From: Fennellomyces sp. T-0311 | Taxonomy: Eukaryota; Mucoromycota; Mucoromycetes; Mucorales; Lichtheimiaceae | Direction of reading: 5' to 3' | DNA length: 64,000 nucleotides | NCBI GenBank assembly: GCA_025266875.1 | Contig: JALLLT010000011.1 | Span: forward strand, 930,001 to 994,000 | Shown: one piece after another, positions 36,017 to 46,873 of the stretch | How positions within the stretch are numbered: the first letter of the stretch is position 1 | Layout: the number at the start of each line of letters is the position of its first letter | The notes under the pieces: model-generated | Database searches by the model: none | What the model was told of the DNA's origin: nothing | What the model saw: the letters and a program-made list of their open reading frames with translations, nothing else | Position numbers and translations under genes: made by a program

Positions 36017-36587
36017 GGTGACAAAACGGTAAAAAAGGGAAGATTTTTTTTTCGCCCGCGCTGGTCGAAAAATGCTTGATCCGAGAAAAGCCACAACTCA
36101 ATTCAGTCTGGTTTGGCCTCTCATGGTTTGGTATACCCCCACGCGTGTTGCCCTATCACTCCAATTGATACTGGCAAGGAGAGCTGCTTTGCCCAGTGGC
36201 CAAAAGAAAGAATATCCATCCGCTGCAAGTCCTTGGTTACGCCTTGGTTGCTTGGCAGCGAATTTGACACCAAGACTTTTCGTTGTACCACCTGCCCCTT
36301 TGGTATTCCTACCGACAACATTGGTTCGTCACTATAGAAACGGGTGTACATGTACGGGGAATCTGTATTTCATGCATTGAGATAGCTTTGCGTGAATTAT
36401 CTCTCAAGCTGCCTTCCTCCTGCAACTGATATTTTTCGATTTTTCTACTTAGAAAGGCGCTAGTTCAATATGAGCCGTCCGTCTATGCGGATGAAACAAC
36501 AGCGCTTAATGAGTGGAAAAAGTTTGGATCTGCGCAGGAAGTCCCTGTAGCGTCTTTATTTTCGGACATAATGTGTTATAAACCGTA
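36017..36587. other. Intergenic region between SRP40-like gene and ERG6
   Basis: About 570 bases upstream of the SRP40-like gene and downstream of ERG6. A plus-strand open frame from 36113 (74 codons, seven Cys) has no known match and was not called. No other structure is evident. Confidence 0.4.
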
Positions 36588-37974
36588 TTAAATAACAAGT
36601 GTAGTTTCTTCCGATGGTTTTTCCACGACAAAACAGAACATTGGCGTGAATATTCCCATTTCACCACCAGCAACCAGGACATCTGCAGCGTTGTTCAATA
36701 ACTGCGAAGTTTCCAATACACCAGGTGGGACGAATTTAAGCTTGGTCAGTACAGTGAGCAAACTATGAGTATAGGACCGACCCAGCGGTGATCGGAGCAA
36801 ACCTCGAAGTCCCTGAGGTCGCTTGAGTGCATAATACCACGGTACCGTAGCGAGATCGATCGACGACAAGTCATCATGCTCGATCATCTTGAAACCGACC
36901 GATTTAACAGCTCCCAGGCATTCTTTGGTGGAATAAAGCTTGGAAATTGAATTGCCTTCTTCAATACCACGGATCACGGTGCGGTGCGCACTATTCGATT
37001 CGTCGTATTTGTCCGTGGTGCACCATTCGTAGCAAGCGAATCGTCCACCAGGTCGAAGCACTCGATAAATCTCACCGTAGACCATCTCCAATCGTGGCGC
37101 GTGAACAGTCGCTTCAACCGAGAATACTGCGTCAAATGCTGCGTCGGAAAAGGGCATCTTGGTAAAATCGGCCTTGACAAAACCGGTAAAGTCGCTCAGA
37201 CCATATTTTATTGAGTATGCGGCGCATCGTTCGACTTGGTAGGCGTTATTGTTGATTCCGGTGACATGAGCGTATCCGGAAAACTTTACGATTTCGCGTA
37301 ATGGTCCACCTAACAATTGACGTTGGTCGAGTGTGAGCCAAAAAAAAAAGCATCATATCGGATTCTCTATTACTAACCAACACCACATCCTACATCCTAT
37401 ACGTATAACAAAAGCATGTAAGTTTTTTTTATACACCGTTACTTCCCAAAAGATTTTTGTATATATACCAATACTCGCTGTCCGCGCTTTAATCCAAGTT
37501 TAAGTGCCAGGAATGCCTCATGTCGTTTAATATTTTCCTCGAACGTATCCCCTAATATTCGATAGTTTCTTTATTAGTGGGCTGCACTTCTGCCGTATGT
37601 ATTCTTATCGCAACAGTACCTTTATAAAGTCTTGCAAAATGAAATGACTGACCCCACCCTTGTAAAAAGTCAGATCACCGCTGGGAGCAATAGAGAAAAA
37701 GCATACCATACTCATAAAAGTCGGTAACAAGATCATAAAATGCGTTCGTCATGCCCTGAGCATGGTCTCGTCGATTCGTAACTAACTCTTCTTGGTGATT
37801 TTCCTCTCTCTTGTGGTCCCAGTTGCTGTAGTAACGTTCGGCTGCTTCTTTGTTGAGTTTGTGATCTTTTTGAGAGATTTTCTTGAAAAAGCTGCCTTCA
37901 TCCAACACCACGTTCCCATGCAATTTCTGCATGAGCTGGATTTGCTCTTTATGGTCGTTGGCTATCAAGGACAT
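36588..37974 (-). CDS. ERG6: Sterol 24-C-methyltransferase (ergosterol synthesis)
   Basis: Five exons (37974-37707, 37658-37620, 37551-37469, 37396-37378, 37309-36588) sum to 1131 bases, 376 residues, the expected Erg6 length. The SAM-binding loop DVGCGVGGPL is assembled across the 19-base fourth exon and the fifth. Other Erg6 motifs are YEYGWGQSFHFAR, GINNNAYQVERC, DFTKMPFSDAAFDAVFSVEATVHAP and LRPGGRFACYEW. The enzyme adds the C-24 methyl group that distinguishes ergosterol from cholesterol, at ER and lipid-droplet membranes. The start is the ATG at 37974; upstream codons in frame do not look like Erg6. Confidence 0.95.
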
Positions 37975-38803
37975 GGTAAGGAAGAATCTTGCGATTAGAT
38001 CTTGGTGTAATAACTGATAATTATATAAGCTAACTCGTCTTGGCGAACGCATTAAATCAACCTTGGCGGATATAAATTAAAGTACCAGGATTTTTCACCT
38101 TGGCATTAGATCGGATCACCACCATATTGGCTTACTATTTCGTTATATGCTTGCTTTATCTCTTTTATTTCCGTTTATACCTTTTTAACATAGCCTCTGT
38201 ATATGTCTTAACATCGACTTATTTTTTTTCGACCGTATATCATCCTTATGATGAAAATGACCGAAGATGGTGTCATTATCGGAGACTAGACTGGTACTTG
38301 GCATATTTTGGCTCGTTCGACAGGTCTGGGCGCAACTAAAACCAAACACGTGTGTCAATCCTTGACAGAAAACTTTATACAGTGCAGACTGAAATTTGTA
38401 GTCACTACACACAAGAAGTAATCCAGTAGATGTATACGTTGATTCAGTGATTTGTTATACGGCATCCCCATACACAAGCCAAAGTGTATAGGTAAAGCCT
38501 AGAAACGACCACCCGATAAAGTGAACATGGGTAAGCAGCTTTATCATAATTCGTTTCTGTCCCTTGACTACAGGAGCTACTATGCTAAACATTAAAAGTA
38601 GGCTACCAATATCAGAGTAGCGGCTACGCTGCTGTTACACATACGCATACCGGACTAGGTGCCGAGGTCGCGTTCTTTATTTTACTTGATATTCGAGGTA
38701 CGGAAGTACGGTCTTTGGCAAACAATACATTTATCATATCAAACTTTTAATGTGTGGTTGTTAGGAGTAAATTCTGCGTAGTTGCGAAGATATACACTGT
38801 TTA
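37975..38803. other. Intergenic region between ERG6 and the nested transposon
   Basis: About 830 bases, AT-rich, containing the ERG6 promoter. No gene or repeat was recognised. It ends at the TA that flanks the transposon. Confidence 0.4.
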
Positions 38804-38908
38804 CAGTGGCCGCTTTATATAACGATATGCCGGTGCAACCCAAATTATATCGTTATATCAAATTGACGGTCGATAAATCTCCCGCCAATCCCAAGAGACC
38901 GTCGATTC

Positions 38909-39023
38909 CGACCTGGAAGTATATATGCTGTAATCTTCTTTTCATTTATTTAGAGCGAATATCTGAGTACAAAAAAGGAAAATAAAAGAAACTTTTGTCT
39001 AAATGTCTATACTTTGATCTTCT
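38909..39023. repeat. Left inverted terminal repeat of the DIRS element
   Basis: This segment is the reverse complement of about 42273-42392, with a few differences such as a small indel near the TTTAGAGCGAATATCTGAG region. It includes GTACAAAAAAGGAAAATAAA and probably holds the promoter. Confidence 0.8.
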
Positions 39024-39063
39024 TTTTCGCTCTTGGACATTTCGGTCGATTAAGACCGTCTCT

Positions 39064-39420
39064 ATGGATTCGTCGCCATCGGATCAAAACCCGCCTGCCA
39101 TTCCGGCAGAGCAGATGCTTGCTTCGCTTCAAGAACAATTAGCTCAACAGCAACAACTGCTTGCCAACCTGACCATGCTCCAGCAGCCTTCAGCGTCACC
39201 AACCCACTCCCTGCCGACAAGGCAACACGTTGACTGGACGCCAACCGAAGAATTACTTCAGCTCGTTCCTGAGATGGGTCGGGATCTCTTCAGCCAACAG
39301 CTGACAGATGAACAGAAACGGGCCCTGATCGACCTTTATCCGGCACTGCAAGGCATACGTTACACCGCACCCGCCACACTGCCCACTGCCGCCACTCTCA
39401 TTCATTCCTCCTCAGTTTCA
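39064..39420 (+). pseudogene. DIRS ORF1, Gag-like N-terminal region
   Basis: The frame opens at ATG 39064 with a Gln/Pro/Ser-rich sequence (QEQLAQQQQLL) and runs on in the first frame. From about 39400 the conserved reading moves into the second frame, where reverse-transcriptase sequence begins. No zinc knuckle is seen. The open frame itself continues to 39882 but that part is a shadow of the RT. Confidence 0.55.
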
Positions 39421-41120
39421 GCGTTTGCAAGCCGACCAAAAGCGACTTCTACGACACGAAATCTCCCAGCTGCTTTTCAAGAAAGCCATCGAACCAGTAC
39501 CCGACAATACTCCAGGATTTTACAGCCCAATGTTTGTAATTCCGAAAAAGACTGGTGGTTTCCGGCCCGTCTTCAATCTAAAACGGCTCAATCAGTACCT
39601 CACCGCACCCCACTTCAAGATGGAGACCTTGCAGGAGATCACGCGGATGGTAAAGCCCAACGATTTCTTTACATCAATCGATTTTCAGGATGCATTCTTA
39701 CATCACCTTATACACAAGGCCAGCCACCGCTTTCTGCGCTTTCATTTCGAGGGCAACACTTGACAGTTTCGAACCGCACCATTCAGGTTGGCACTCAGCC
39801 CCTTTTTACACACCAAAATCTGCAAGCCCATTGCAACTTGGGCACGCACACAAGGGATTCGCTTGGGGGTCTACCTGGATGACTGGCTCTTGATTAGCAA
39901 CTCGATGACACAAGCAACTCAGCATACAAACCTGCTGGTCCAGAAGATGGAACAACTCGGCTGGGTGATCAATCTCCAGAAGTCGGACTTGATTCTGAAA
40001 CAATCAATCGAACACTTAGGCTTTGTGATCGACAGTGTAACCATGACCCTACGTCTTCCTGGTCAGAAGATTCGCAACTTGCGCCGCTCGATCAATCAAG
40101 TACTCCTCGATCTGTACATTACCCCCCATCATTTGCTCAGTCTGACCATGCGCATCCAGGCAGCGACAATCACAGTCTTTCCAGCACAGCTATACACCCA
40201 ACAGCTTCTCCAGTTCAAGAATCATTTTGTCGGTCACAGGAAGGGTTGGGATCGTCCTCATCATCTTCCGAACTCTTGCAGGACCGAACTTCTCTGGTGG
40301 CACGAGAATCCGGTGAAGTGGAATGGCCGGTCTATTCTGCCAGCGCAAGCACCCCACCATTACCTCTATGTCGACTCCAGCCAGACTGGCTGGGGGGCTC
40401 ATCTGGATGGCAAACAGATTCACGGGCTCTGGACACATCATGAAGCATCTTATCACATCAACTGGAAGGAGATGCGCGCCGTTCAGCTAGCCCTCCAAAC
40501 CTTTCGTCACCTACAAGACTGCACCATTTTAATCAAGACCGACAACACGATGTCCGCAGCTTATTTGAACCGACACGGCGGCACTCGTTCCCTTCCACTC
40601 GGCCAGCTAGCAACCACGATTTGGACCGAGTGTCTACAACGCAACCTTCGCCTAGTTGTCTAGCACATCCCAGGCAGCAACAATCAGCTGGCGAACTTCG
40701 AATCACAACGAAAATTTGCCAAGAACGCATGGCAACTCACCTCCCGGACGTTTCTACATCTTCAACATTGTTGGGGCCCTCACGACGTCAATCTTTTTGC
40801 GGATCGCACGACCCATCTGCTGCCCCTCTATGTCTCTTGGCAGCTGGACCTGGCTGCCATGGCAACCGATGCATTTTCCCTGGACTGGGCGCAGTTTCGC
40901 CTCCCACTCGTCCATCCACCCTGGAACCTGATCGGCCGCGCCCTTCACAAGCTACAACAAGATCAAGTACCACGCGCAACAGTGGTCGTACCACACTGGC
41001 CTGGCAGCCCTTAGTTTCCCATTCTCCACGCAATATCTCCGGCGCCACCAATCATTCTGGATCCTTGGTCCACCATCCAGCTATGCACTCCAATCACCCC
41101 TTAGCCGTCCCCGAATCCAA
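39400..41120 (+). pseudogene. DIRS reverse transcriptase and RNase H, three in-frame stops
   Basis: The RT core reads VIPKKTGGFRPVFNLKRLNQ, then FFTSIDFQDAFLHH (first catalytic Asp) and GVYLDDWLLIS (the YLDD box). RNase H follows, with LYVDSSQTGWGAHL, NWKEMRAVQLAL and IKTDNTMSAAYLN supplying the acidic residues. Stops interrupt the frame at 39761-39763 (TGA), 40661-40663 (TAG) and 41012-41014 (TAG), while conserved sequence continues across each one (for example HIPGSNNQLANF after the second). Translation would end before the active site. The domain order is that of DIRS, not of LTR elements, since no protease or integrase is present. Confidence 0.8.
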
Positions 41121-42111
41121 TGTGAAAGCTATCTGCTTGGCAGGTCTCCAGCGTCGCTTCGACGAGAGTACAGGCTTAAATGAGGATGCAACCGCATTAC
41201 TCACGGCTCACCTCACCGACGATACACCAACCAACCGCACATACAAATGCAGCCAAGAGCTGTTCTGTCGCTTTGCCATTGATCAAAACATCGACATACA
41301 CAACTTCTCTCACTCAGATCTCATCAATTTTCTGTCGTCTGCACATCATTCTGGTTACAGCCTCAACACCATCAAGTTATACAAGACTGCTGCTCTCAAA
41401 TTTCATCACTTCCCAGCGCAATTCTTGAAGGATGTGGATATTATGGCTCTGTTGAAGAAGTTCGCCAATGACGCGCCTCCGATCCCATTAGGTCGTGCGG
41501 CTATCGACTTGTCCCCCACTTTCCATCATCTCATTGCCTTGCATCCTCAAGCTGTTCACAACCTGCGTGTCGCTAATGAAGTTGCTGCCTTTTTACTTGG
41601 TATCACTGCTCTTCTTCGGCCATCGGATTTACACCGGATTACCTTACGCTAATGTGTCTTGATCGAGGACTCCCAACTTACTTTGGTTATCAGCCGCCCC
41701 AAAGAATGACGACAAGGCCGCACTGTTATCAAATGTACCACAATCCAGAAGCACGCCAATTGCGTTGCCCTGTGCCCGGTGCATGCTTTCAAGACTCTAC
41801 AGGATCATCCTCGAGCTACCGCCCTGCGCCCTCCTGACGTTCTCTTCGTGGATAGCATTCGACCTCAACACCCAAACAATTCCCAAATGGTTATGCAACT
41901 TGGTCCAGCTCTCGACAGATACCCATCCAGCGCCTTCTGTTCGCTCGCTTGGCACCAACCTGGCCATTGCCCGTGGCATTCCTGTCGCGGATGTGGTGAC
42001 TCTGGGGAACTGGTCCTCTGACGCTGTGATGGATACACATTACAGACGCCAACGCTTAACACAAACCGATGTTACAAGTGCTATCCTACGCCCCCCGGTC
42101 TCAATCGACTA
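41100..42111 (+). pseudogene. DIRS tyrosine recombinase, disrupted
   Basis: The N-terminal and core parts run from about 41100 in the first frame (TYKCSQELFCRFAIDQN, then LLGITALLRPSDLHRITLR). Stops follow at 41650-41652 (TAA) and 41707-41709 (TGA) with conserved sequence between and after. Near 41870 the reading slips to another frame, which carries the C-terminal recombinase box SVRSLGTNLAIARG and LGNWSSDAVMDTHYRR with its Arg, Trp/His position and Tyr. The usual recombinase would join the circular DNA to the genome without a target duplication. Confidence 0.75.
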
Positions 42112-42128
42112 ATCATACTCTGGATCAA

Positions 42129-42237
42129 CATATATACTTCCAGGTCGGAATCGACGGTCTCTTGGGATTGGCGGGAGATTTATCGACCGTCAACTCCCGC
42201 TATAGACGAGAGATGAAGACCTGGAAGTATATATGCT
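42129..42237. repeat. Internal complementary region of the DIRS element
   Basis: The first half (to about 42190) complements the left outer edge and the second half complements the right outer edge. It therefore equals, inverted, the junction of the two ends in a circle, as in DIRS-1. It lies just after the recombinase frame. Confidence 0.8.
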
Positions 42238-42272
42238 CCCCCCCTCCCCACAACCATTTTCCTTCGCTCTCA

Positions 42273-42392
42273 AGAAGATCAAAGTATAGACATTTAGACA
42301 AAAGTTTCTTTTATTTTCCTTTTTTGTACTCAGATATTCGCTCTAAATACATAAATGAAAAAGAAGATTACAGCATATATATTTCCAGGTCT
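42273..42392. repeat. Right inverted terminal repeat of the DIRS element
   Basis: It mirrors the left terminal repeat and reads AGAAGATCAAAGTATAGACA onward. The match stops after CCAGGTC, where the right outer edge diverges from the left one. Confidence 0.8.
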
Positions 42393-42603
42393 TCATCTCT
42401 CGTCTATAGCAGGAATTATCGCTATATCGAATTGGGACTCCGAGAGGAGGTATACAGTTAAACCCTTATCCAAAGCTTATTCATCATCTCTACTGAAAAG
42501 AAGTGTAAAGAAAGCTCTAGAATCCAGTGAAAAGTTTATAGCTTAGCTTAATTTATAAACTAGCATTACCCTTTTGTGTACTCCTTCATCAATTTACTTT
42601 GAA

Positions 42604-44481
42604 ATGTCTTCCTGTCTTATTACTGCCGATAAAATTGCTTCTGGCTCCAAGCGAATCATCAATGGAGGTGAATCTGTCCCGGAGGCTAAGAAGCGCAAAT
42701 CCCTTACGAAACGGCAAAAACTGGCACTTATTTACAAGTATAAGCAGACAAAGTGGACGCAAAAGGAGCTTGCTTTATGGGCACAAGAGAAGTGGCAACT
42801 CGACTTTGTTTCGAAGCAGTCCACCATTTCTGAAACTATCAGAGATATGGAGAAGCACTTTGCTATGACCGATGAGCAGCTCGATGGCAAAAGAAGCAAG
42901 CCTTGTGCGCAGCCCGATATGGAGAAGGTGCTTGCCCGATACGTCGATGAAATGGAAAGGCTCCAAATGCCTCTAAACTGGGAAGCAATAACTGTTCAAG
43001 CCAAATCGATTGCAAAACAGATGAATATCCAAGATTTCCAATTTTTAGATGGATGGCTCACTGGATTTGAGAAGCGTTTCGGGTACAAGTCCCGAGTTAT
43101 GCATGGTGACGCTGGATCAGCCGATCTGACAAGCAGCGATGTTCAGGAGCGTATCTTGGAAATCAAAGCCAAAATCAAAGAATATGGACCATCAAATGTC
43201 TATAACTTTGATGAAACAGCTTTGTTCTACGCGCAAGTTCCACGCGGAACAATTTCAAAGCAACCACTTGCTGGCTTGAAGGATGACAAGTCGCGTATCA
43301 CTATTGCACTGACGTGTAACGCTGACGGCTCACATAAGCACATGATCTTCTTCATTGGCCATGCAAAGCAACCTCGCTGCTTTAAGCAAAGACCGCGTAA
43401 GTTACATAAATGTGATGTATATATAATTATAATGCTTTGCTAATATGAGCCTTAAATACTTTTAGACGAGGCCAAGCTCCATTGGTACTGGAACAACTCG
43501 AAAGCATGGATGACAGCAGAGCTATTTGCTCTAATGATCCGACGCTTGGACATTGTTATGGGAAACTTACAAAAAAAGGTCCTTCTCCTACTCGATAATG
43601 CGTCAAGCCACAAGATCCCGAAACTAAACAACATTGAGGTTATGATGCTTCCACCAAACACGACATCAAAGATTCAACCTCTGGATCAAGGCATCATTGC
43701 AAGCTTCAAAAAGCAATATAGGTTAGTGATAATATGAGTCTGAAATGATAAAGTATATTGTAATATGCACTAGAGATTGGTATAACTAATATATAAATAT
43801 TAGAGCAATCCAGTACCGTCAAGCAGGCATCAGGTTCAGAAAAGGCCAATTTGCCAACCTGTATGATGTAGATCAGTTGACAGCTATGAATTGGGCAAGC
43901 CATGCCTGGGACTCGGTTACTCCGGAAACCATCCAGAATTGCTGGAACAAATCTGGCTTATTAGAAGCTGACGCAGCAGATGAGTCCAGAATTAACTCAG
44001 CAGCTGCACTCGCAGATAAAATTTTGTCAGATGAACTTGACGAAGCGATTCTGACAGTTGACAGTGACTCTTGCGGAGTGGAAGAGCTAGACCTTATTCC
44101 GGATGAGAAGTCTCAGGACATCCATGCGACTATATCACTCAACGAAATGGTCAATGATGTGCTGATTGATCGTGAACTTGGTACGTTGCATCCAGAAGAA
44201 GGGTAAGTTTTAATCCTGATCAGTTGCTAACGTGTAAGATAGGTGAGGACTCAGATGCAGTTGCACAGAGACAAAGACATGAGGATGGCGATGGCGCTGA
44301 GCAAACTCCGGTTTATACCAAAGCGGAACGAAAGCGCCACATAAAGGAATTCCTGGACATGGTCGTGGTTGAGGATGAGATAGATGTAGATATCATCCGA
44401 CTTCTTCGTAGAAAGATTCAGAAATTAGAGTCGGAAGAGCGCAATACCACACACCAAACCAGTATTCTTTCCTATTTCTAG
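42604..44481 (+). CDS. pogo/Tigger-like DDE transposase
   Basis: Four exons (42604-43396, 43466-43721, 43804-44180, 44243-44481) sum to 1665 bases, 554 residues. In order: an N-terminal helix-turn-helix (LTKRQKLALIYKYKQ ... TQKELALWAQEKW), a CENP-B-type DNA-binding domain (FLDGWLTGFEKRFGYKS), then the DDE_1 catalytic core. Its acidic residues are read in NFDETALFY, LLLDNASSH and PPNTTSKIQPLDQGIIASFK. The C-terminus ends in a charged helix (IDVDIIRLLRRKIQKLE). No stop or frameshift is seen, so the protein could be active; the DIRS insertion lies upstream of the ATG, likely in the promoter or leader. The exon 3 donor was chosen to keep this frame. Confidence 0.87.
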
Positions 44482-44656
44482 AAATAAAAGTCTATCATTG
44501 GTTCGCTCGACATAACGATATCTGGGATCAGGAGTATCGGATATCGGTATATCAAAATTAACGATATTTTACTGCTCCCCGCACTGGGGAATTGAGAATT
44601 GTATCGTTATATCGAAATATCGTTATATAGAGTATCATTATATCAAGCGACCACTG

Positions 44657-46873
44657 TACAATATTTAATTTCAGTTAGAATAGCGCGACTTGTCACGGGT
44701 CTGGTGCCGAAATAGCGGTGCATAATTGAACGATTAAATGGCGTGTCTAAATCAATGCAAAGGTGCATTACCCATGTTTGTTTCTGGCCACCAATATTTT
44801 ATAACCTTACAAAGCTCAAGGTCGCCGTTGCGCAAAAAGCTTATACCGTGGACCAAGCAAATTACCCGTGTCTCATTTTAAAATGATATTGGTCTCGCTG
44901 ATGCAAATAACTTACAAGAATGGGTCGAAAAGCATGGCGATGAGACATACAATATGACCCGCCGATCTACTATCAGTTAGCGAACGCTCAGATCTACTCA
45001 CCAATGTATTAAGCCCTACGATCACTTATACCAAGGTCATACCGAAAGAGTAATACAAAAAAGTCAGTCAGCTTCTTGGCACTCCTCATATTTATTAACC
45101 TTCATACATGTTCCTCAACATATCCCGCTTTATAGTTATTATGTCACGCTAGGGTTGTCGAAAGGAAAGGCACACTCTTTATTCAACTTGTAATTCAGTA
45201 TCACTATCGCTTCAGCACCTCGATTCCGTATGCAGTCAAGAGCCTGTTACTACTCAGCTTCTCTATCTCGTTTCCCCTGGTTCCCATGGAGTAGCCATGG
45301 CAACAAAGTACTGATTCTACCAGGCGCGTTGAAATCCTGGAGTTTTAACATAGATGGCACCGCATACAGGAGTAGGTTGAACCGGACGAGAGCTTGAGGT
45401 AGTGACTTTGTCTAGGCAAGGAAACATAGATATGTGGACCACCGGACGCCTTGAGGCAACAAATTCTTGAATACCGTACGAATCGACAACGAAGCATACC
45501 AAAGTCCTGTATCTGTGGCCCGTGGACATGCTGGCTTTCGTTATCTTGAAGCTCATATAATGATCGAAGGACTGTTCTGTAAGTGAACAAATCAGAAGTA
45601 TCTGTGTCCATGTGGAGTATCTTCCTAAATGATATAAAAAGTTGGTGTTTGTTCTCCGAAAAAACACGGTATTGCTATAGTGGCGACGTTTTTTAAGCAT
45701 ATTTTTCTTTCAAGCGCAATACCACATTGTCAAGCAGATTTAAGTGCGTTTACATAAACATTTTTATAAACTGATTGCTTGGTAGTTACCTCTCTGCATA
45801 TCCCAAAAAAGCACAGGAAAAATGAATTCAATATTTCGATTTTACAAACGCACATTCCACTCGTTGCTGGCTGTTCTGCCGTATCTTTTATATCGAAAGC
45901 ACTGGCATTTCATGATCCGTTTTCGAGCGAAATTTTGCGTGTTACCAAATGGCTCCCGCATGTGGGCCAGCATTAACCTCATTATCTTGCACCAGTCAAG
46001 CTGCCACTCCACTCATCACTCATCCATAGCACTTGGATTATCGATTCTCATTTCATATTATCAGGTGATTTGATGGACCCCAATGAATTACCTAGCCACC
46101 TCTCTCAAACCTTCATTGTTTTCAGATATATATGCTGAAAACCATACTAAAATGTGATGGCAGGCTGCGCTTAACATTCTGTATCTTGCGTCAAAAAAAG
46201 TATAATTCCGTGTTTGTGTTTTAATTGGACGAGACTAGTGCTAGCTGAGCCGGAATAAACAATGGCATATCCAAATGTTCTTACGCTCTGCAACGACGGT
46301 AAAGTCATTGGCGATGAGTATTGCTTCATATAACTTGTGGGTATATGCGGTATATAGCTGATCGCTTTCCATGCATAATACGTTATGTTACTTCAGTCTA
46401 CACTATTGTTTCTAAAGTGGAGGCGAAAGTGATACAGGTTTCTGTAGCACGTGAAGCACTGTGTTGCTCTGACTATATGGGTTTTGCAAAGGGACAATAT
46501 GAGCACAATGTGTAGGAGTTGGAATGTGAGACCTATTAGCATACGTGGCGCGATAGGCTCTAGAACTATCTCTTCCAGGGGTTTGGCATGTGCACCGGGG
46601 GGGGGGTATAGCAAAAAAGACTTGCTTCGAATGCTTACTTGTGGTTAATTAGACAAGACAATGAATGGGTACTCCAAAGTGGGCAAGAGCGCCGCTGATG
46701 GATGCGCTACCATGATCCAGCGTGCTGCAGCATAGGAGGGATGACATAAGGAGCAAGGAGGCGCTGACTGAATGAAAATTGCATATCAAGTCACACCAAT
46801 TTTTTTTGGTTCTTTTCTCTCTTTCGTCCAGTCAAAAAAAGCAATACAGCGTTTTTTTTCTTACTGGAACAAG
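44657..46873. other. 2.2 kb without a supported gene
   Basis: No convincing gene was found between the transposon and the Tra2 gene. Short frames on both strands (for example minus 45317-45700) lack known motifs. A run of ten G lies near 46598. The Tra2 promoter lies at the right end. Confidence 0.4.

Larger units (their letters stand above)
38863..42418 (+). mobile_element. DIRS-type tyrosine-recombinase retrotransposon, decayed
   Basis: Three structural marks are seen. First, inverted terminal repeats of about 115 bases: 38909-39023 on the left is the reverse complement of about 42273-42392 on the right. Second, an internal complementary region at about 42129-42237; its first half complements the left outer edge (38863-38930) and its second half complements the right outer edge (about 42372-42418). 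Third, the gene order is Gag-like, reverse transcriptase/RNase H, tyrosine recombinase in overlapping frames. This is the classical DIRS-1 plan, replicating through a circle that the recombinase inserts. All frames contain stops, so the copy is dead. Exact outer borders are uncertain by a few bases. Confidence 0.85.
38804..44656 (+). mobile_element. pogo/Tigger-like DNA transposon, interrupted by a DIRS element
   Basis: The two ends are imperfect inverted repeats: CAGTGGCCGCTTTATATAAC at 38804 and, read inward from 44656 on the minus strand, CAGTGGTCGCTTGATATAAT. Each end is flanked by TA (38802-38803 and 44657-44658), the usual target duplication of the Tc1/mariner-pogo superfamily. Several copies of an ATATCGTTATAT-like motif lie inside both ends, probably transposase binding sites. 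The transposase (42604-44481) is a pogo/CENP-B type. A DIRS retrotransposon occupies about 38863-42418, so the original element was about 2.3 kb, a normal size. Transposition would now have to carry 5.85 kb. Confidence 0.82.

Noticed and set aside
36113..36337. 74-codon Cys-containing plus-strand frame between SRP40-like and ERG6
   Set aside because: No signal peptide, no known pattern and overlapping frames of similar length on both strands.
45317..45700. 127-codon minus-strand frame in the gap before Tra2
   Set aside because: No recognisable motif and a second frame equally open; composition looks random.
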